DNA of 64,000 nucleotides from Prorocentrum cordatum. Taxonomy: Eukaryota; Sar; Dinophyceae; Prorocentrales; Prorocentraceae. The stretch covers positions 5,001 to 69,000 of the forward strand of contig CAUYUJ010007269.1 of assembly GCA_963575745.1 (NCBI GenBank), written 5' to 3'. Position 1 is the stretch's first letter. Each line of letters starts with the position of its first letter. A model generated the notes under the pieces. It was not told the DNA's origin. It worked only from the letters and a program-made list of their open reading frames with translations, and did no database searches. The translations under genes and the position numbers were made by a program. Shown one piece after another: positions 1-10,920 of this stretch.

Positions 1-105
1 CACTTCCCCTGGCGCACGGAGCGCGCAAGGTGCGGCGCCACGTGCGCCGCCAGGGAGACCCCAGCGGCGATCTGAGAGATCCGCGCGGAGCTCCGAGGAG
101 GAGCC
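1..105. mobile_element. Partial GC-rich foldback element (family M)
   Basis: This is the truncated right part of a foldback family that also occurs near 22.69, 47.61 and 56.43 kb. Shared blocks are a GGCGC-ACGGAGCGCGC core, a GGCGCC-rich middle and the ending GATCCGCGCGGAGCTCCG. The left part lies outside the window. It sits directly downstream of the last visible SGNH-gene exon, so it is probably intronic or 3' flanking sequence. Confidence 0.6.
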
Positions 106-159
106 GCCATGCCGCCGCCCTGGCCCGGGCGCCCTCCCCCCCTCTGCGCGCCGCCGCTC

Positions 160-382
160 CTTCTTGAACGGCTCCACCCAGGTGCAGTAGGTGGACTGGC
201 CGTACTTCTGCTGGCCCATCGGGCACGGCATGTCGTAGAAGAGGGGGTCCCTGGCGCGCATGTCGGTGTGGATGCCGTCGCACTGGAGGCCGCGGTAGCG
301 ATTGGTGATCTGCCACCGCTTCGTGGTGGGGACCTCGATGCCCTGCTCGTAGAGAGCCTTCTCCGTCTTGTCCGCCACCGTG
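160..382 (-). CDS. SGNH/PC-esterase-like protein, downstream exon
   Basis: Read on the minus strand this gives about 74 codons with strong GC3 bias. Visible blocks are KRWQITNRYRGLQCDGIHTD and then PLFYDMPCPMGQQKYGQSTY. The D-G-I-H is a good candidate for the Asp-His pair that completes the catalytic triad of SGNH hydrolases; the GDS nucleophile motif is in the exon at 741-1572. The downstream edge AAG|GAGCGG fits the AG|GA donor style used elsewhere in the window. The upstream edge is less certain: starting at 382 (after CAGAG) continues the phase of the previous exon, while CCTCAG at 384 is an alternative acceptor. Several cysteines suggest a secreted or lumenal domain. The exact family (PC-esterase/TBL-like or other SGNH) and the substrate are unknown, and the gene's 3' end is outside the window. 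Confidence 0.65.
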
Positions 383-740
383 CTCTGAGGCGCGAGTTGG
401 AGTGTCCTCAGGTCCCTTGAGCCCCTGGTCTTCAGTCCTGAGGATTGCGTAGCAAGGGGTTAGGGGCCCCCCCGTGTTCCCACATGCTTTGTTGGAATCC
501 GCAGGTCCCTCCGCCGTAATATGCCCCCTGAGATCGCCAGCAGGTCCCCAAGATCCCCAGGAGGCCCCCACGAGGCCGAAAAGATGCAACAAGTCGCACC
601 TAAAAGACCCCCTAAAGTCACCCTAAAACCGCCTTCAAGAAGCTTCCGAGAGGCCTCCCATTCTACCCCCGCAGGCACCCAAAAGTCCTCAGAGCTACAA
701 CCCAGGCGCGGTGGCGGGCTAGGCCGAAGGCCACACATAC
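383..740 (-). other. Intron of the SGNH-like gene
   Basis: A 358-bp interval between the two SGNH exons. A GTATGT donor at its 5' edge (740, minus strand) and a TCAGAG end near 383 give a phase-2 junction. The interior carries the degenerate GGCCCCAAGA-type minisatellite common in this window (about 520-690) and a stretch at 389-440 that resembles 48,985-49,060. Confidence 0.5.
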
Positions 741-1572
741 TCGTTTGAGCCTATCTGCCCAGAGGTCTTCCGCTGAGAGATGGAGTTGAAGGTGATGGGA
801 ATCTTAGTTCGCTCGTCGCGCCCTTCGCTGTGGGTCGTCGTGGCGGCCATCAGGGCCACGTCTTGGTAGGCGGGCGAGTCCCACACCAACTTGACCTTCA
901 TCTCGTGGAGCTTGTTGATGGATTGCAGCAGGGCGCTCATCCTGTGCCTTGCCGGGATGAAGTTCGACCCAACCCAGACGACAACGTTGTCCCCCTCCGC
1001 AGGGTCTACACCGATCATGTCCATTTCCTTCTTGATGTCCTTCACGGGCAGCGTGTGGCTTGCCCAGCCGTCCCAATGGATGAAGGATGCAATGCCCTCC
1101 TCCGTGCAGCCGTGGGGCAGCTGGGCGGGGACCTGCTCGGCGCGGGAGTAGAAGCGGGCGTTGCTCTTCGTCTTGGTCTGGGTCTTCTCGTTCCTCCGCA
1201 CCGTGCCCATCATGTCGGAGATGTCCTGCTCGGTGTGATTGGAGTACCATATCTCGGGGCACTTGTTGAGGCGGTGGAACGCATTGCGAAGAGACATCAT
1301 CTGCGAATCGCCCACGAAGATGTGCCTCGACCTGCCATGAGCGCGCTCTTTCATGCAGTCCGACTTCAGCAAGGCCGCGTCCGGGCCCGTCATCTGCAAA
1401 GCGTCCTCTGCGTACCCTGCCCCTTGCAACTGCGCGAAATACGTCGCTGCGTCCCAGTTGGCCGCCTGGAGCATCTTGAAGGTGGGGATCGGGAATCCCT
1501 TGGCACCGATGTCCAGGCAGAACTCTTCGCTGAACTGAGACTTACCATAGCTGTTCGAGTCGTCGGAGTCAC
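741..1572 (-). CDS. SGNH/PC-esterase-like protein, main exon
   Basis: About 277 open codons. It starts at a CAGCAG|GTGACT acceptor rather than at a start codon, so earlier exons must exist. Key block: HIFVGDSQMMSLRNAF, matching the F-V-G-D-S nucleophile block of PMR5/Cas1p-type (PC-esterase, TBL-like) and GDSL/SGNH hydrolases. Further on, VVVWVGSNFIPARHRMSALL and KLVWDSPAYQD look like the beta-strand/helix pattern of an SGNH fold. The N-terminal 80 residues (EEFCLDIGAKGFPIPTFKML and following) are not recognised. The reaction would be hydrolysis or transfer of an ester (acyl) group, probably on a glycan; that is family knowledge, not seen here. It is much longer than the other exons in the window. 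An open frame continues about 60 nt upstream to a TGA, so a slightly longer exon is possible. Confidence 0.7.
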
Positions 1573-1654
1573 CTGCTGGCAAGGCTTGGGGAGGTGCAGA
1601 GGACAGCCCCGGAGGTAGTCCTGGCCAGTCTCAGCAAACACCCATTTGAACACC

Positions 1655-1815
1655 TGGTATGGGGAACATGGGCACCATGCGCAAAATCAAATGGTCCCCC
1701 AAATCCACAGCGGCCGATGTTGGGCAGGCGGCCTTCTGTCTCCAATGGACAGCCCCCGCGGCGGCACCGACAGCGAACTCTCTCGGTTTTCGTCCCCACT
1801 CTGTCCGTCTCACTT
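1655..1815. repeat. Diverged copy of foldback family U
   Basis: The stretch with GATGTTGGGCAGGCGGCC, a CAATGGACA block and GACAGCGA is a diverged relative of 33,250-33,390 (CTGTTGGGCGGGCGGCC, AAATGGACA, GACAGCGA). Only the central and left parts are recognisable. Confidence 0.5.
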
Positions 1816-1954
1816 CGATCGTACGGACCCCTGGGCAGTCAGTCCCTGGGCTCTTTCGTTTGGGCGGCCATGGCACGGCCATGGCACGGGCATCCGTTGC
1901 CATGGAAAGACCATGCGGATGCGACTGTGCATGTGTGGATGTATTCGTGTATAC

Positions 1955-1994
1955 GGTCGCACACATACATAGTGATACATGTATACATATAGTT

Positions 1995-2025
<31 letters not shown>

Positions 2026-2070
2026 CATATATACATGCACATATACATATATGTATATATCACACATGCT
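1955..2070. repeat. AT/ACAT microsatellite
   Basis: Alternating ACATATAC and (TA)n, with an uninterrupted TA run near 2000-2025. No gene is seen. Confidence 0.85.
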
Positions 2071-2074
2071 AGAA

Positions 2075-2955
2075 CCACGAGCGCGCTGAGCGCGCGCCCT
2101 GAGGTTGCAATCACAAATTCGCGAAACAAAAATTGAGCGGCCGCGGGCTCCACTCCCTGCTAAGCGACAGTCGGTGACACCAGTGAGCGGGGGCCCTTGT
2201 GATGCGCAGTGGCAACAAGTGAGCGCTTGTGGCAGACATGCTCGCAGGACGAACTGCAATCATCGATGAGCATTCCATGGGAGAAGGGCTCAAGCAAACT
2301 CTGGCAAACGTAATGGACGAGCACGTTCTGGGGACAGCGTTCCATCACGAGCTCTCACTATTCGTTGTCTTCGACTGGTAAAGATGGCACTCTGGAGAAA
2401 TGAAAATATCTCAACCACTCCCAGCGCGGCATCTCGGAGCCCTCAGATACGAGGATGTCTCACGCCAAACGGGCCAGGCCGCTTCGTGAGTTGAATTTTG
2501 AAGCCGAGAGCTGCGAGGATGTTTCAGGGGAGATGGGCCAGACCCCTTCGTGCATGAAGGAGAGACGGGAGAGGAGAACAAAAGGATTGATAGGGGCAGG
2601 AGGCAAAAGGCAGGAGATATGGAGGCAGAGGCATGAGAGGCAGAAGGCAGGACGGCGGAGGGATGAAGCGGAAGCAATGTAGAGATAGAGGCAGAAGAAG
2701 ACACGGATTGCAGAGGGAGGAGGGCGGATCGAACGAGAATGGGGACGCATGTCCAAACGGGAGGAGGGGGAAGCGATGACAGAAGATGGGGAGGACGGAT
2801 GAGAGAAGGGAGATATGATGGTGGCAGGAAGGGTAGGGCAGGAGGCCAGCTTGGAATCGACTCTCTTTTGGGGATAATTGTTCGGCTGTCCGAAGGCGGT
2901 CTGACGGGCTCAGGTGGCGTGAGATGGTCCAGATAACGTACGAGGGGAGGTATCT
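2075..2955. other. No gene recognised
   Basis: Mixed unique sequence. From about 2,450 to 2,850 it becomes purine-rich (GGAGG, AGAGG, GGCAGAAG). The open frames across it are low-complexity and do not look like protein. Confidence 0.5.
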
Positions 2956-2959
2956 CAGA

Positions 2960-4760
2960 ATCCCTTGGGGGAATAGTATGGCCGGTGTGGGCTCGTTTTG
3001 GGGGCCTATTGGACAGTCTTGGGGCCCTGGTCGGCAAATTGGACCCCCTCAATTCTCTTGCGGGTCTCTTAGGCCTTCTTGGGGCTGTCGTCTGGGACTC
3101 ATCTCGGGCAAGCTTAGGGCTCTGTGGGGCCGTCTTGAGCTCCTCTGGGGGCGCTCCTGTGGCTTCGTGGGGCGAGCTTGGGCTCTTTTCGGGCCACCTA
3201 AAGACTAGGCGCACTCTTGCAGCCCGTTTGGGTCCATCTGGGCGCGATCCTGAGGACTTCTTGATCTGTCTGGGGCGCTCTGAAGGCTCAAAAGGCGAGC
3301 GTGCAACTTACATTGATGTGTATACATACATACACAAGAGTAATCAATGAGAACATCTGCACTGCTTGCCTGCGGGGGATCTTGTGGGACTGCTGTTGGG
3401 TCGTCCGTGAGCCGTTCTGGATCGTTCTGAATGGCTCGTGGGCCGCGGCGGGTTCAAGCCACGTGGACTTCTAGGGGACAATTGGGCAATCTTGGAAGCC
3501 GCGTTGAACGCCCCAGGGGGCCGCATGGGGCCAAGCTTAGGTAGTATGCGGCCCGTCTTGGGGCTCTCTGGAGTTCGGTCGGCCTGTCGGGGGGCGATGC
3601 TTGGCTGCTGGTACCGTGTGGGACGCTCCAACGGTCGAACAAGGGAGTGCGCAACACTCTACAACTACAGCGTGCGGAGATACCCTGAACAGTAACGACA
3701 ACCCACATTGGAGCGTCAGTTACGGCAAACCTGGTTTAGTGAATCTGGCCAATTGAGGGGCCCCAGGGCCCTACCACTCACCGGGTCCCCTTACCCGGGG
3801 TCCTGGCTATACCCGACACGTGTTGAGTCAACAGCAGAAAAGAGCTTCCTGGGCGAGACCGAGCGCGGCACGCTGCGGCACGGAGTGCGGGTACGCCGCG
3901 CCACGTGCTGCCTTCTTGCACCGGGACACACGGCACGGCAGAGCACGCGAGCACGGCACGGTACGCGGTTCGCCTTCTGGGATCAAGCTGGGCGCGGCAC
4001 GCCGGGCACGACACGGCACGGGTGGCGGGCGGTCACTTTGTCGCACTCGATGTTTTGAGAGCAGGTTCCCTGAACGCATGTCAACAATGCATCCCCTCAG
4101 AACCTTCGCTGTTCAGAGGGAAACCTTGAAAGAACATGGACTGGAGGCGTCAGCTGGGACGGTTTCGGGGACCTGTTGGAGGGCTCTTGGGCGGCCTTCG
4201 GGCCCTCTTGGATAATCTTGGGATCCTCTAGGCTGTCTTGGGAGGCACCTGGGGCTGCGCAAGGCCAACTGAAGCCCTTCTTAGGCCGTCTTGCGGCCCT
4301 CCTTGGGCCGTCTTGAGCACCCCTAGAGGCCCTCTAGCGCGTCTGGGCCATCTGAAGCATCCCTCGGGCCCTCTTGGGCATCTCGGGGCCCTGTTTGGTT
4401 GCCTTCAACGTCCCTTGGGGTCCTTCTGAAACCCTTTCGGGCTGTCTCGGAAGACTACAAAGACCTGTTGTGCCGACTCGGGCGCTCTAAACATTGTCAA
4501 ACATGAACCGTAAAACATGTCAGCAACCGTGTGCAATCAATATTGGTTGCCTCTCGGGAGCCTTCCAGGGGTCCTGTGAGGGCCCCCTGGGCCCATCTAA
4601 GGAGGCCTCGTAGCAGCAATGCTGGGCTGTCTTGAGCCGTCTTGGATGCGTCGTAGCTGCCCTTGGGGCGCCTTGTCGCTTACTCGTGCCCTCTTGGGAA
4701 CTCATGGCGCTCTCTGGGCCCTGCCCTGGAGCTGCCGTCAGAGGCCAGGAGAAACCCGGG
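2960..4760. repeat. Minisatellite tract, CTTGGGGCC orientation
   Basis: Three arms (2,960-3,290; 3,430-3,610; 4,140-4,760) of degenerate 20-30-bp units of the form TCTTGGGGCCGTCTTGGGCC. The gaps hold AT-richer spacer (3,290-3,430) and a GGCACGGCACG-rich block (3,840-4,050). The same family recurs in the opposite orientation at 6.1, 21.4, 36.6, 38.8, 40.0 and 49.2 kb. Confidence 0.75.
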
Positions 4761-4964
4761 GGGGCCCGGACCCAATTCAGAGGTTCGGTGTTCCGACTTG
4801 TGGACCCCAAACTATGCGTATATCCTTACTGAAAGGTTCGTTGCCCCCCCCCTAGGATAGAAAGGTCTACAGACTTGTCGACCCCAAAAATTCGTTGTCC
4901 ACCCTGGTAGATGCGTATATCGTTACCGTTCCGTGTATGAATATACATATATGTACACATATAT

Positions 4965-5165
4965 CTCTATATATGCATGTATGTATGCATGTATGCATGT
5001 ATGCACGTACATATGTATGCATGCATGCATGCATGCATGCATGCACGCATGTATCCATGTATGTATGCATGTATGTATGTATGGTTGTGTGTATGCATGT
5101 ATGTATGCATGTATGTATGCATGCATGCATGCATGCATGCATGTATGTATGGATATGTATGTGTA
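4965..5165. repeat. Tetranucleotide microsatellite (ATGC/ATGT)n
   Basis: About 200 bp of interspersed ATGC and ATGT units, highly self-complementary because ATGCAT is a palindrome. It opens long meaningless frames on both strands. Confidence 0.95.
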
Positions 5166-5382
5166 CACCTATATGCATACACACATATTACATATATACA
5201 CAAGGCTGGACCAATACGTTCTGTTTCGTTAGATGTATGTGTTGTTGTTCGTGTTGCTCTACCTGTTGTCCAATACCTCCTTGCCAACGCGAAAAAAAAC
5301 AAACTAAAGCCGGCGTCCAGCAAAACAGCGTTTAGGTCCAGCCCTGTATACATATGTAGATCTATATAGATATATGTATACA

Positions 5383-5418
5383 CATACATACATACATACA
5401 TACATACATACATACATC
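5383..5418. repeat. (CATA)n microsatellite
   Basis: A pure ACATACAT run following AT-rich DNA. GC-rich low-complexity sequence with a short CAACAACAACAA run follows to about 5,830, and no gene is seen there. Confidence 0.9.
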
Positions 5419-5829
5419 GCCCCCGCACTTGCGTGTAGAAGTGAGGGGGCGTCGGGGTCGTCTGCACTCTGCGGGGCTCTGGCAAAGGAGCCGCGGGCGG
5501 GTCGCGGGTGGGGCGACGACAACCAGCAACAACAACAACAACAACGCGCCGCGGAATCCAGCTTCATCCACGCACCCAGATTTCGTGCAATACCGTTCCC
5601 CCCCCCTCACTCTGAAGGTGAAACGGTCATTCACTCTCCTCAGGCGCGTGGCTGAAACGGGATTCTGCTTCGGCTTGTTGCCCGCGACCCTCCCCGCGAC
5701 CCGCCCGTGAACCATCTGCAAACCGCCCCGCGACCCGCCCACGACACATCTCGCGACTCATCTGCGACCGACCAGCGACGCCCACAGCGCCCGCCCTCTC
5801 ACCTTTATCACCAACGGCGGGGCGCAAAT

Positions 5830-6070
5830 AAATACGTACACATCTACATACATATACATATATGTAAGATCACATAACACATATAGATATGCATGTCTGT
5901 ATGTATATGTGTATCGATTATGTACATGCAGTTCCTTTGCTATAGTTCTACAATCCTGGGGGGTGGGGCCCCACTTATATACATGTGTGAACATACATTA
6001 ATACACGCATATACATATATAACATTCCATTATCTATATATCGACAATCCTGGGGGGTGGAGCCCCCCTC
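5830..6070. repeat. AT-rich stretch with a duplicated GGGGGGTGG block
   Basis: TACATATA-rich sequence in which ACAATCCTGGGGGGTGG occurs twice about 90 bp apart (near 5,949 and 6,042), each followed by GGRGCCCC. It looks like a local duplication. Confidence 0.5.
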
Positions 6071-6094
6071 CCCTGAAGCCGCGACCCTCAAGAC

Positions 6095-6500
6095 CCGTGG
6101 CCAAAATCGTTCAGGAGGGCTGCCGAACTGCCCGGCGAGGGCCCCAAGGAACCCCAAATACCCACCAGACGCCCAAGATGACCCAACAAAAACCTCAAGA
6201 GGTTGTAGAAATGCCAGAAAAGATTGATCGGCCCATCACTGCCAACAAAAATGCTTCCAGGCAGTCCAAGAGAGCCCCAAGACGGCCCAACAAGGCCTCA
6301 AGATGGCGCGAAGAGAGCTCTTTGACGGCCAAGACGCTACCCGAAGCGTTCAAAATGGAGACCGCGGATGGAAGCAGGGTAGCCAGAGGACGCCCCAAGA
6401 GGCCCCCAGAAGGCGCCCATGAAGCTTCCAAAGGCCCCAAGAAACCTCCAAACACTTTCGTGAGGACCCCGAGAGGTTCTCCGAGGAGGAGCCTCCACAA
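6095..6500. repeat. Minisatellite tract, GGCCCCAAGA orientation
   Basis: Degenerate units of AGGGCCCCAAGGAACCCC and AAGAGGCCCCCAG type. It is the inverse orientation of the 2,960-4,760 tract. Confidence 0.7.
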
Positions 6501-6718
6501 ACGGTGCTTAGGAGAACGGGCAAGAATTCGAAAGATAGGGCGAGAATGGGGAAGAAGAGACCTCGAAAGGAGCATCACGACTCACATGATTATAACGACG
6601 ATGACGGAAAAGGGCACCAATGAGATATCTACCCTGCTGCCCTTCCGCCTGCATGCCAAACGTCAAGGGCCAAGGTGCACTTCGCGAAGCGCCAGTGCAA
6701 TCCCGCATATCGGGAGCG

Positions 6719-6868
6719 GCCAAGAGGGGGGTGTCCAAGAGGGGGGGGTGCAAATCATGACCGGCGGCATGTGCGCGGCCCAGCGGGAGGGCCAGGGACG
6801 TAATGAAACAAGAAGAGGCGCCATGAAATCTGGGGAAATATCATGGCCCCCGCCATGATATCCACCCC
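6719..6868. repeat. Dispersed repeat S, copy 1
   Basis: About 150 bp shared with 59,938-60,092. Common blocks are GAGGGGGG-GTCCA, ATCATG(A/G)CCGG, GTGTGCGCGGCC or equivalent, AAGAAGAGGCGC, AAATCTGGGG and ATATCATGGCCCCCG. The ends contain ATCATGGCCCCCGYCATGAT, a short palindrome. Confidence 0.75.
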
Positions 6869-6917
6869 CCCCTAGTCATCACCCCCCTCTTTTCCGCCCC
6901 CGAGCATACGCGAGAAC

Positions 6918-7027
6918 CTATCATGATACATGTGCGTATCCATGGACACCGCCAAACCGCAGACTTGGAACGCGCAGAAGATCACCTGGCCAACTCCCGA
7001 TCCACAAACGGCCGAGGCCCGCCGGGA
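6918..7027 (-). CDS. Possible further exon of the RND-type gene
   Basis: Minus-strand sequence just after the (TCC)n tract, bounded by GGCAG|TCCC and GATAG|GTTC, the latter fitting the AG|GT donor style. One frame reads VGQVIFCAFQVCGLAVSM, hydrophobic enough for a last membrane helix. Another frame, ending at CCAG|GTGATC (about 6,982), is more GC3-rich. Phase continuity with the exon at 7,169-7,340 is not clean in either frame, so this is tentative. Confidence 0.25.
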
Positions 7028-7058
7028 CTGCCTCCAGGGACCGCCCGTGCTGCGCGCA

Positions 7059-7132
7059 GGAGGAGGAGGAGGAGGAGGAGGAGGAGGAGGAGGAGGAGGA
7101 GGAGGAGGAGGAGGAGGAGGAGGAGGAGGAGG
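7059..7132. repeat. (GGA)n microsatellite
   Basis: About 24 uninterrupted GGA units, which read as (TCC)n in the sense of the RND gene and probably lie inside its intron. The run is bordered by CTGCGCGCAG on both sides (plus strand GTGCTGCGCGCAG... and ...GGGCTGCGCGCAG). Confidence 0.95.
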
Positions 7133-7168
7133 GCTGCGCGCAGCTCTGCGCGCCGCCTCCCTGGCCGC

Positions 7169-7340
7169 CTGCGTCGGAGAAGCCCAGCTCCTCGGGTGTC
7201 TGTCCGCCGCCACCGCGGTCGGCACCGAGGGCGCCACCGCGGTCGCGGTCGACGGAGAGCGCCGCGGCGAAGCCGAGGGCCGAGCTGCCGAGGATGGAGG
7301 CGAGGGCCGGGCGCGAAAGCGCGGCCATCTCCTGGCGAAG
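7169..7340 (-). CDS. Patched/Dispatched-type RND protein, exon k
   Basis: Minus strand, after the acceptor CCGTACCCGCAG. It reads LRQEMAALS, then RPALASILGSSALGFAAALS, then a Gly/Asp/Arg-rich tail. The phase is 0, which continues directly from the exon ending at 13,795, so helix 10 (HIAHIYHE) runs into LRQEMAALSRPALAS. This is the spacing expected between membrane helices 10 and 11 of Patched/Dispatched proteins, and ILGSSALGFAAAL would be helix 11. The downstream edge is uncertain: GACGCAG|GCGGCC (7,169) fits the AG|GC donor style, but a GT donor just after AALS is possible. GC3 is high. The Gly-rich tail is unusual for the family and may be intron. Confidence 0.5.
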
Positions 7341-7344
7341 CTGC

Positions 7345-9055
7345 GGGTACGGAGGCGTGAAGGGAGAGACTGTCAAGGAACTTGGGCCACGGTGGCTTGA
7401 GCCAGGGCAGGGCAGAACGCCAACGGGAGCGCAGTGACTGAAACAGGCACAACAACTTTGGGGCGGCCCGCAACCAACCTGACCGAGCTGGCCGCTCGGA
7501 TGGACAGCAGAAGCAAACGTGGATGGTTTGCGTGACCTGGCTGTTGCAACTCCGGGAACAAAAAGAAAACGTCCGACTATGTTAGGTCGCTTCGCCCGCT
7601 GGTGATGTCGTCTGGGCTCGCGGGAAATACGATGTGATTCAACATATCTCACTGAAAACCTTCGAGCCGAACCTCCCAGTGGTGGTAGAACATCGTCGGA
7701 GCCTCCAAGGCCACATGCTGTGTTGTGAACGCCCCTCCTGCTGTTCATCTTCCCCCTCTCCTTTGTAGTTATCTCTAGATGACAGTTGTGAGGATTCTTG
7801 CGAGGTGGGAATTCTTGCATCTCTCAAATCGAGCACGGGGGGGACCACGCGATAGGAACTCTGTGCCGATGGCCATGCCGATTCATTTGCAAACATGGCC
7901 TGCCCCTGTCCACCTCCAGAGAGCAGCTGGGCGGCCCAGGTTTACATCCTCGGTGAAGCGCTGCCTTAGCGCATCGCGCTTTACGAAGCGCGGGCCGCAG
8001 TGACCCTCGCGCCAACGCGCCGCCCAACTGGAGAAGGATACGTCTTCGGATCATCGGATCAGCCCGCGGAGCGCCAAGCGCCGTTACCTTCGCGCCCGTG
8101 CGGAGCGCCAAGCCCTTCGACGACCCCGCAGCTGGCCCCTGGAGGCCGAAATCGAAAGACACGCCTGCCGAGACTTTTTCGCGACGCCTTGGGGTCAAAG
8201 TCGGCCCAACCCGCTGTCGCTCAGCTGCAGTCCCAGGTCCCCTCCCGGACACCATCCTGGCCAGCCTCCCAAGCTTCTCAGCCGGGGCAACGAGGATCCC
8301 CCCCCCCCGAAGCCCCAAGAACTCAGCTGCCGGGGGGGGGCAGCTGCGGGCCCCCCCCCGTTTGGAAAGGGCCCCCCCCACTGCTGCGAAAAGGCAGGGA
8401 AGGGGGGGAACGTCTGACCCCCCCCCCTCCCCGAAGGGCGCCCCCCGGCTTCGAGAGGGGGGAAGTGGGGGGGGCGTGCTTTGGGCTTCGGAAGCCCCAT
8501 AACCCACGAGCCTTGAAAGAATGTGCACATGCCTCCGTCCCGGGGGGGGGGGGGGGGGATCTCTGACGGCAAGGAGAAGCAGGAGGGAAGGCAGGCTGCA
8601 GCTGCGGGGTCCCCCTTCTCCAGCCTCCCTGACCCCACGGAGGCGCTCTTTCGCACCCTCACTCCCTTGACTACCCACCAGACCACCCCAACGCAACCCG
8701 AAGGCACGAATTTGACCCGAGCTTCGGGTTGGGGGGGGGGTACGGGGACCGTGTGCTTTTTCGACGCTCCCCGATCCCCCCCCCCCCCATCACTGGAAGT
8801 GGAGGGCAAATCGAGGCCTTCGGGTTGGGGTTGGGGTGGCGTGGTGGGTGGTGCTCACTCACTCGGAACGGCGTCTGCCTCCCGAGGGAGGCGGCGGGCG
8901 GCGGGCGTGGATGGCGCCGAAGTGCTCCTGGGAGGCCGGCATCTGGGCGCGGCCCTCCTGCCAGGGCCCCGGCAACGGGGGGGGGGCACGGGCCACGGGC
9001 GCGGCCCTCTGCGAGAGGGATCGCGCCGTGGAGTACGGTGGAGATGTGCCTCCTC
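7345..9055. other. No gene recognised; homopolymer-rich
   Basis: Intron c-k territory. From 8,290 to 8,790 there are many runs of 7-14 G or C, including a run of 16 G near 8,541. A short GC3-rich stretch at 8,936-9,050 is open in several frames on both strands and cannot be assigned. Confidence 0.5.
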
Positions 9056-9059
9056 CCTC

Positions 9060-9445
9060 CACCTACCTCCTGCCTCCTCCTCCTCCTCCTGCTGCTCCTC
9101 CCCCTCCTCCTCTTCCTCCTCCTCCTCCTCCTTTTCCTCCTCCTCCTCCTCTTCCTCCTCCTCAAGTCTTTCGTCCTACCTCATCCTCCTCCCTTCCCCT
9201 GCCTTTCACATCCTCATCATACCTTGTCCTCCCCCATACGTCTTACCTGCTCTCTCTCTCTCTCTCTCTCCCTCTCTCTCTCTCTCTCCTACTCTTCCAC
9301 CTCGCCCTCCTCCTCCTCCTCCTCCCCTCCTCCTCGTCCTCCTCCTCCTCTCTCCTCCTCCTCCTCCCCCTCCTCCTCCTCCCTCCTCCCTCCTCCTCCT
9401 CCTCCTCCTCCTCTTCCTCCTCCTTCTCCTCCTCCATTCCCGCGT
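9060..9445. repeat. (CCT)n, (CT)n, (CCT)n compound microsatellite
   Basis: CCT-rich 9,060-9,170, a CT run at about 9,249-9,290, and CCT/CTC-rich 9,310-9,440. It is pyrimidine-rich on the plus strand. Confidence 0.95.
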
Positions 9446-10215
9446 TTCCGTGCCATACGTGCCCCTCGAGGCACATTGGTGCAGATTCTCCAAGTGCCAG
9501 GTCCCCTGCTCGGCCAGGAGGCGTCAGCCCTTCTGGCCTGGACTGTCCTCGCATTACATCGTGATATCTCGCGGCAATGGGTCCCCCGTTCTGCTGGTTC
9601 GCCTTTTCGGCTGAGAAGGTCGCTGGCGCCGCGTTCATGGGGCTGCCAGGCACACAGGCGATGCTGTGGGGAGATGCTCGATGAAATGGTGCCGATTGCT
9701 CGAGTGCATGAGGCAACCCTGGCGCATCTGCGGCCTTGCTGACGTCTGGATGGGCGACTGCGCACTAGGCATGACCAGGTCCTGGCGGTCAAACCGAGTG
9801 AATGTGGCATGGCAAAAACCTCCACGGCGGCTACTTGGCTAAAGCGGCCGCCAGTGCCCCCCCTGCGCGTTTGCACCTCTACTTCCAGAGCATGTGGAAG
9901 ATGGCATGCTTCCCCACTTTACCAGGTCATCTGGAAGGTGTGGGGGGTCGTGGAGGTCGGGCACCAAACCCTGCAACCGCCGCATGTCCTTGAACAAAAA
10001 TCTGAGCCAAGACGGCCTACGGGGGTGCTGCGGAAGCGAAATAAGCTTAGGCATTGTGACGAATGTCGCCTGGGAACCAAACCGGAGCAGCCCACCATAG
10101 AAATGCCGCCTCGTGCTGTCCCCAGGAGGGCCCAACGATGGCCCCATGAGGGCCAAACAAATATCCACAATGGATCTGTGAGAGCCCTACGATGACCCCG
10201 ACAGCCTGCCCATCT
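9445..10215. other. No gene recognised
   Basis: Apparently unique sequence. Both strands have open frames, but their codon use differs from that of the accepted exons and no motif is recognised. Confidence 0.4.
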
Positions 10216-10216
10216 C

Positions 10217-10218
10217 GA

Positions 10219-10250
<32 letters not shown>

Positions 10251-10370
10251 TTTCCCCTTACCCGCTTGCCCCCTCGCCCTCCTCCCCCTTCCATCCTCCT
10301 CCTCCTCCTCCTGCTCTTCGTCCTTGTCCTCCTCCCTCACCTCCTCCTCCTGCTCAACATCCAACTGTCA
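10217..10370. repeat. (CT)n and CCT-rich tract
   Basis: A pure CT run (about 10,217-10,246) followed by a CTCCTCCTC-rich stretch. Confidence 0.9.
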
Positions 10371-10694
10371 ATCTCTATGGCTGCCCGTTGCTCATAAGGT
10401 CGGCGGCACCGGCCGCGAGGCCTTCGCAGGCAGCCAGCTTGGCCATTGTGGCAAACGCTGGCGCGGAGCCAGACGTGAAAACGTTACCGTAGAGACGTCG
10501 TCTCGTACCAACCACCTGTCTGCGTTGAGCCAGGAGATGGGGCCAAAACTCCCACTCCAGAGTGGCGAAACACGAAGGCCTGGAGCGGAAAGCGGGCGAC
10601 GGGCGAGTACTGGCCATGCACCAGCTCACAAGACAGAGACGGCACAACGAGCGAGCCATGCCAGCAACTCGCGCGCACAGTGCAATCTTTTGGG

Positions 10695-10920
10695 CGGCCG
10701 AAGTATCCGGGGTAGCTCGGGCCCGGGGTAACTCGGGTTTGGATTCCCGGAAAAGGAGCCCGAGTTAGCCCTGACCCGGGTTACCCCTGATGGTGTGGGG
10801 CTCTGGACGCCCGAGTTATCTGGCGTAACCTTGGTCCGGGGTAACTCGGGTTTGGATTCCCGAAACACGAACCTGAGTGAACCCTGACCCCAGCTACCCC
10901 TGATGATTCGGGGCTCTGGG
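10695..10920. repeat. Two-copy tandem repeat, about 105 bp
   Basis: CGGGGTAACTCGGGTTTGGA occurs at about 10,723 and 10,838. Each copy ends with ACCCCTGATG-(G/A)T and GGGCTCTGG. Within a unit GGGTAACTCGGG and CCCGAGTTA can pair, so each unit can fold back. Confidence 0.8.

Noticed and set aside
6921-7820. 299-codon minus-strand frame as a single exon
   Set aside because: It crosses the (TCC)n tract as poly-Ser; only the part at 7,169-7,340 has a good acceptor, GC3 bias and fit to the RND gene.
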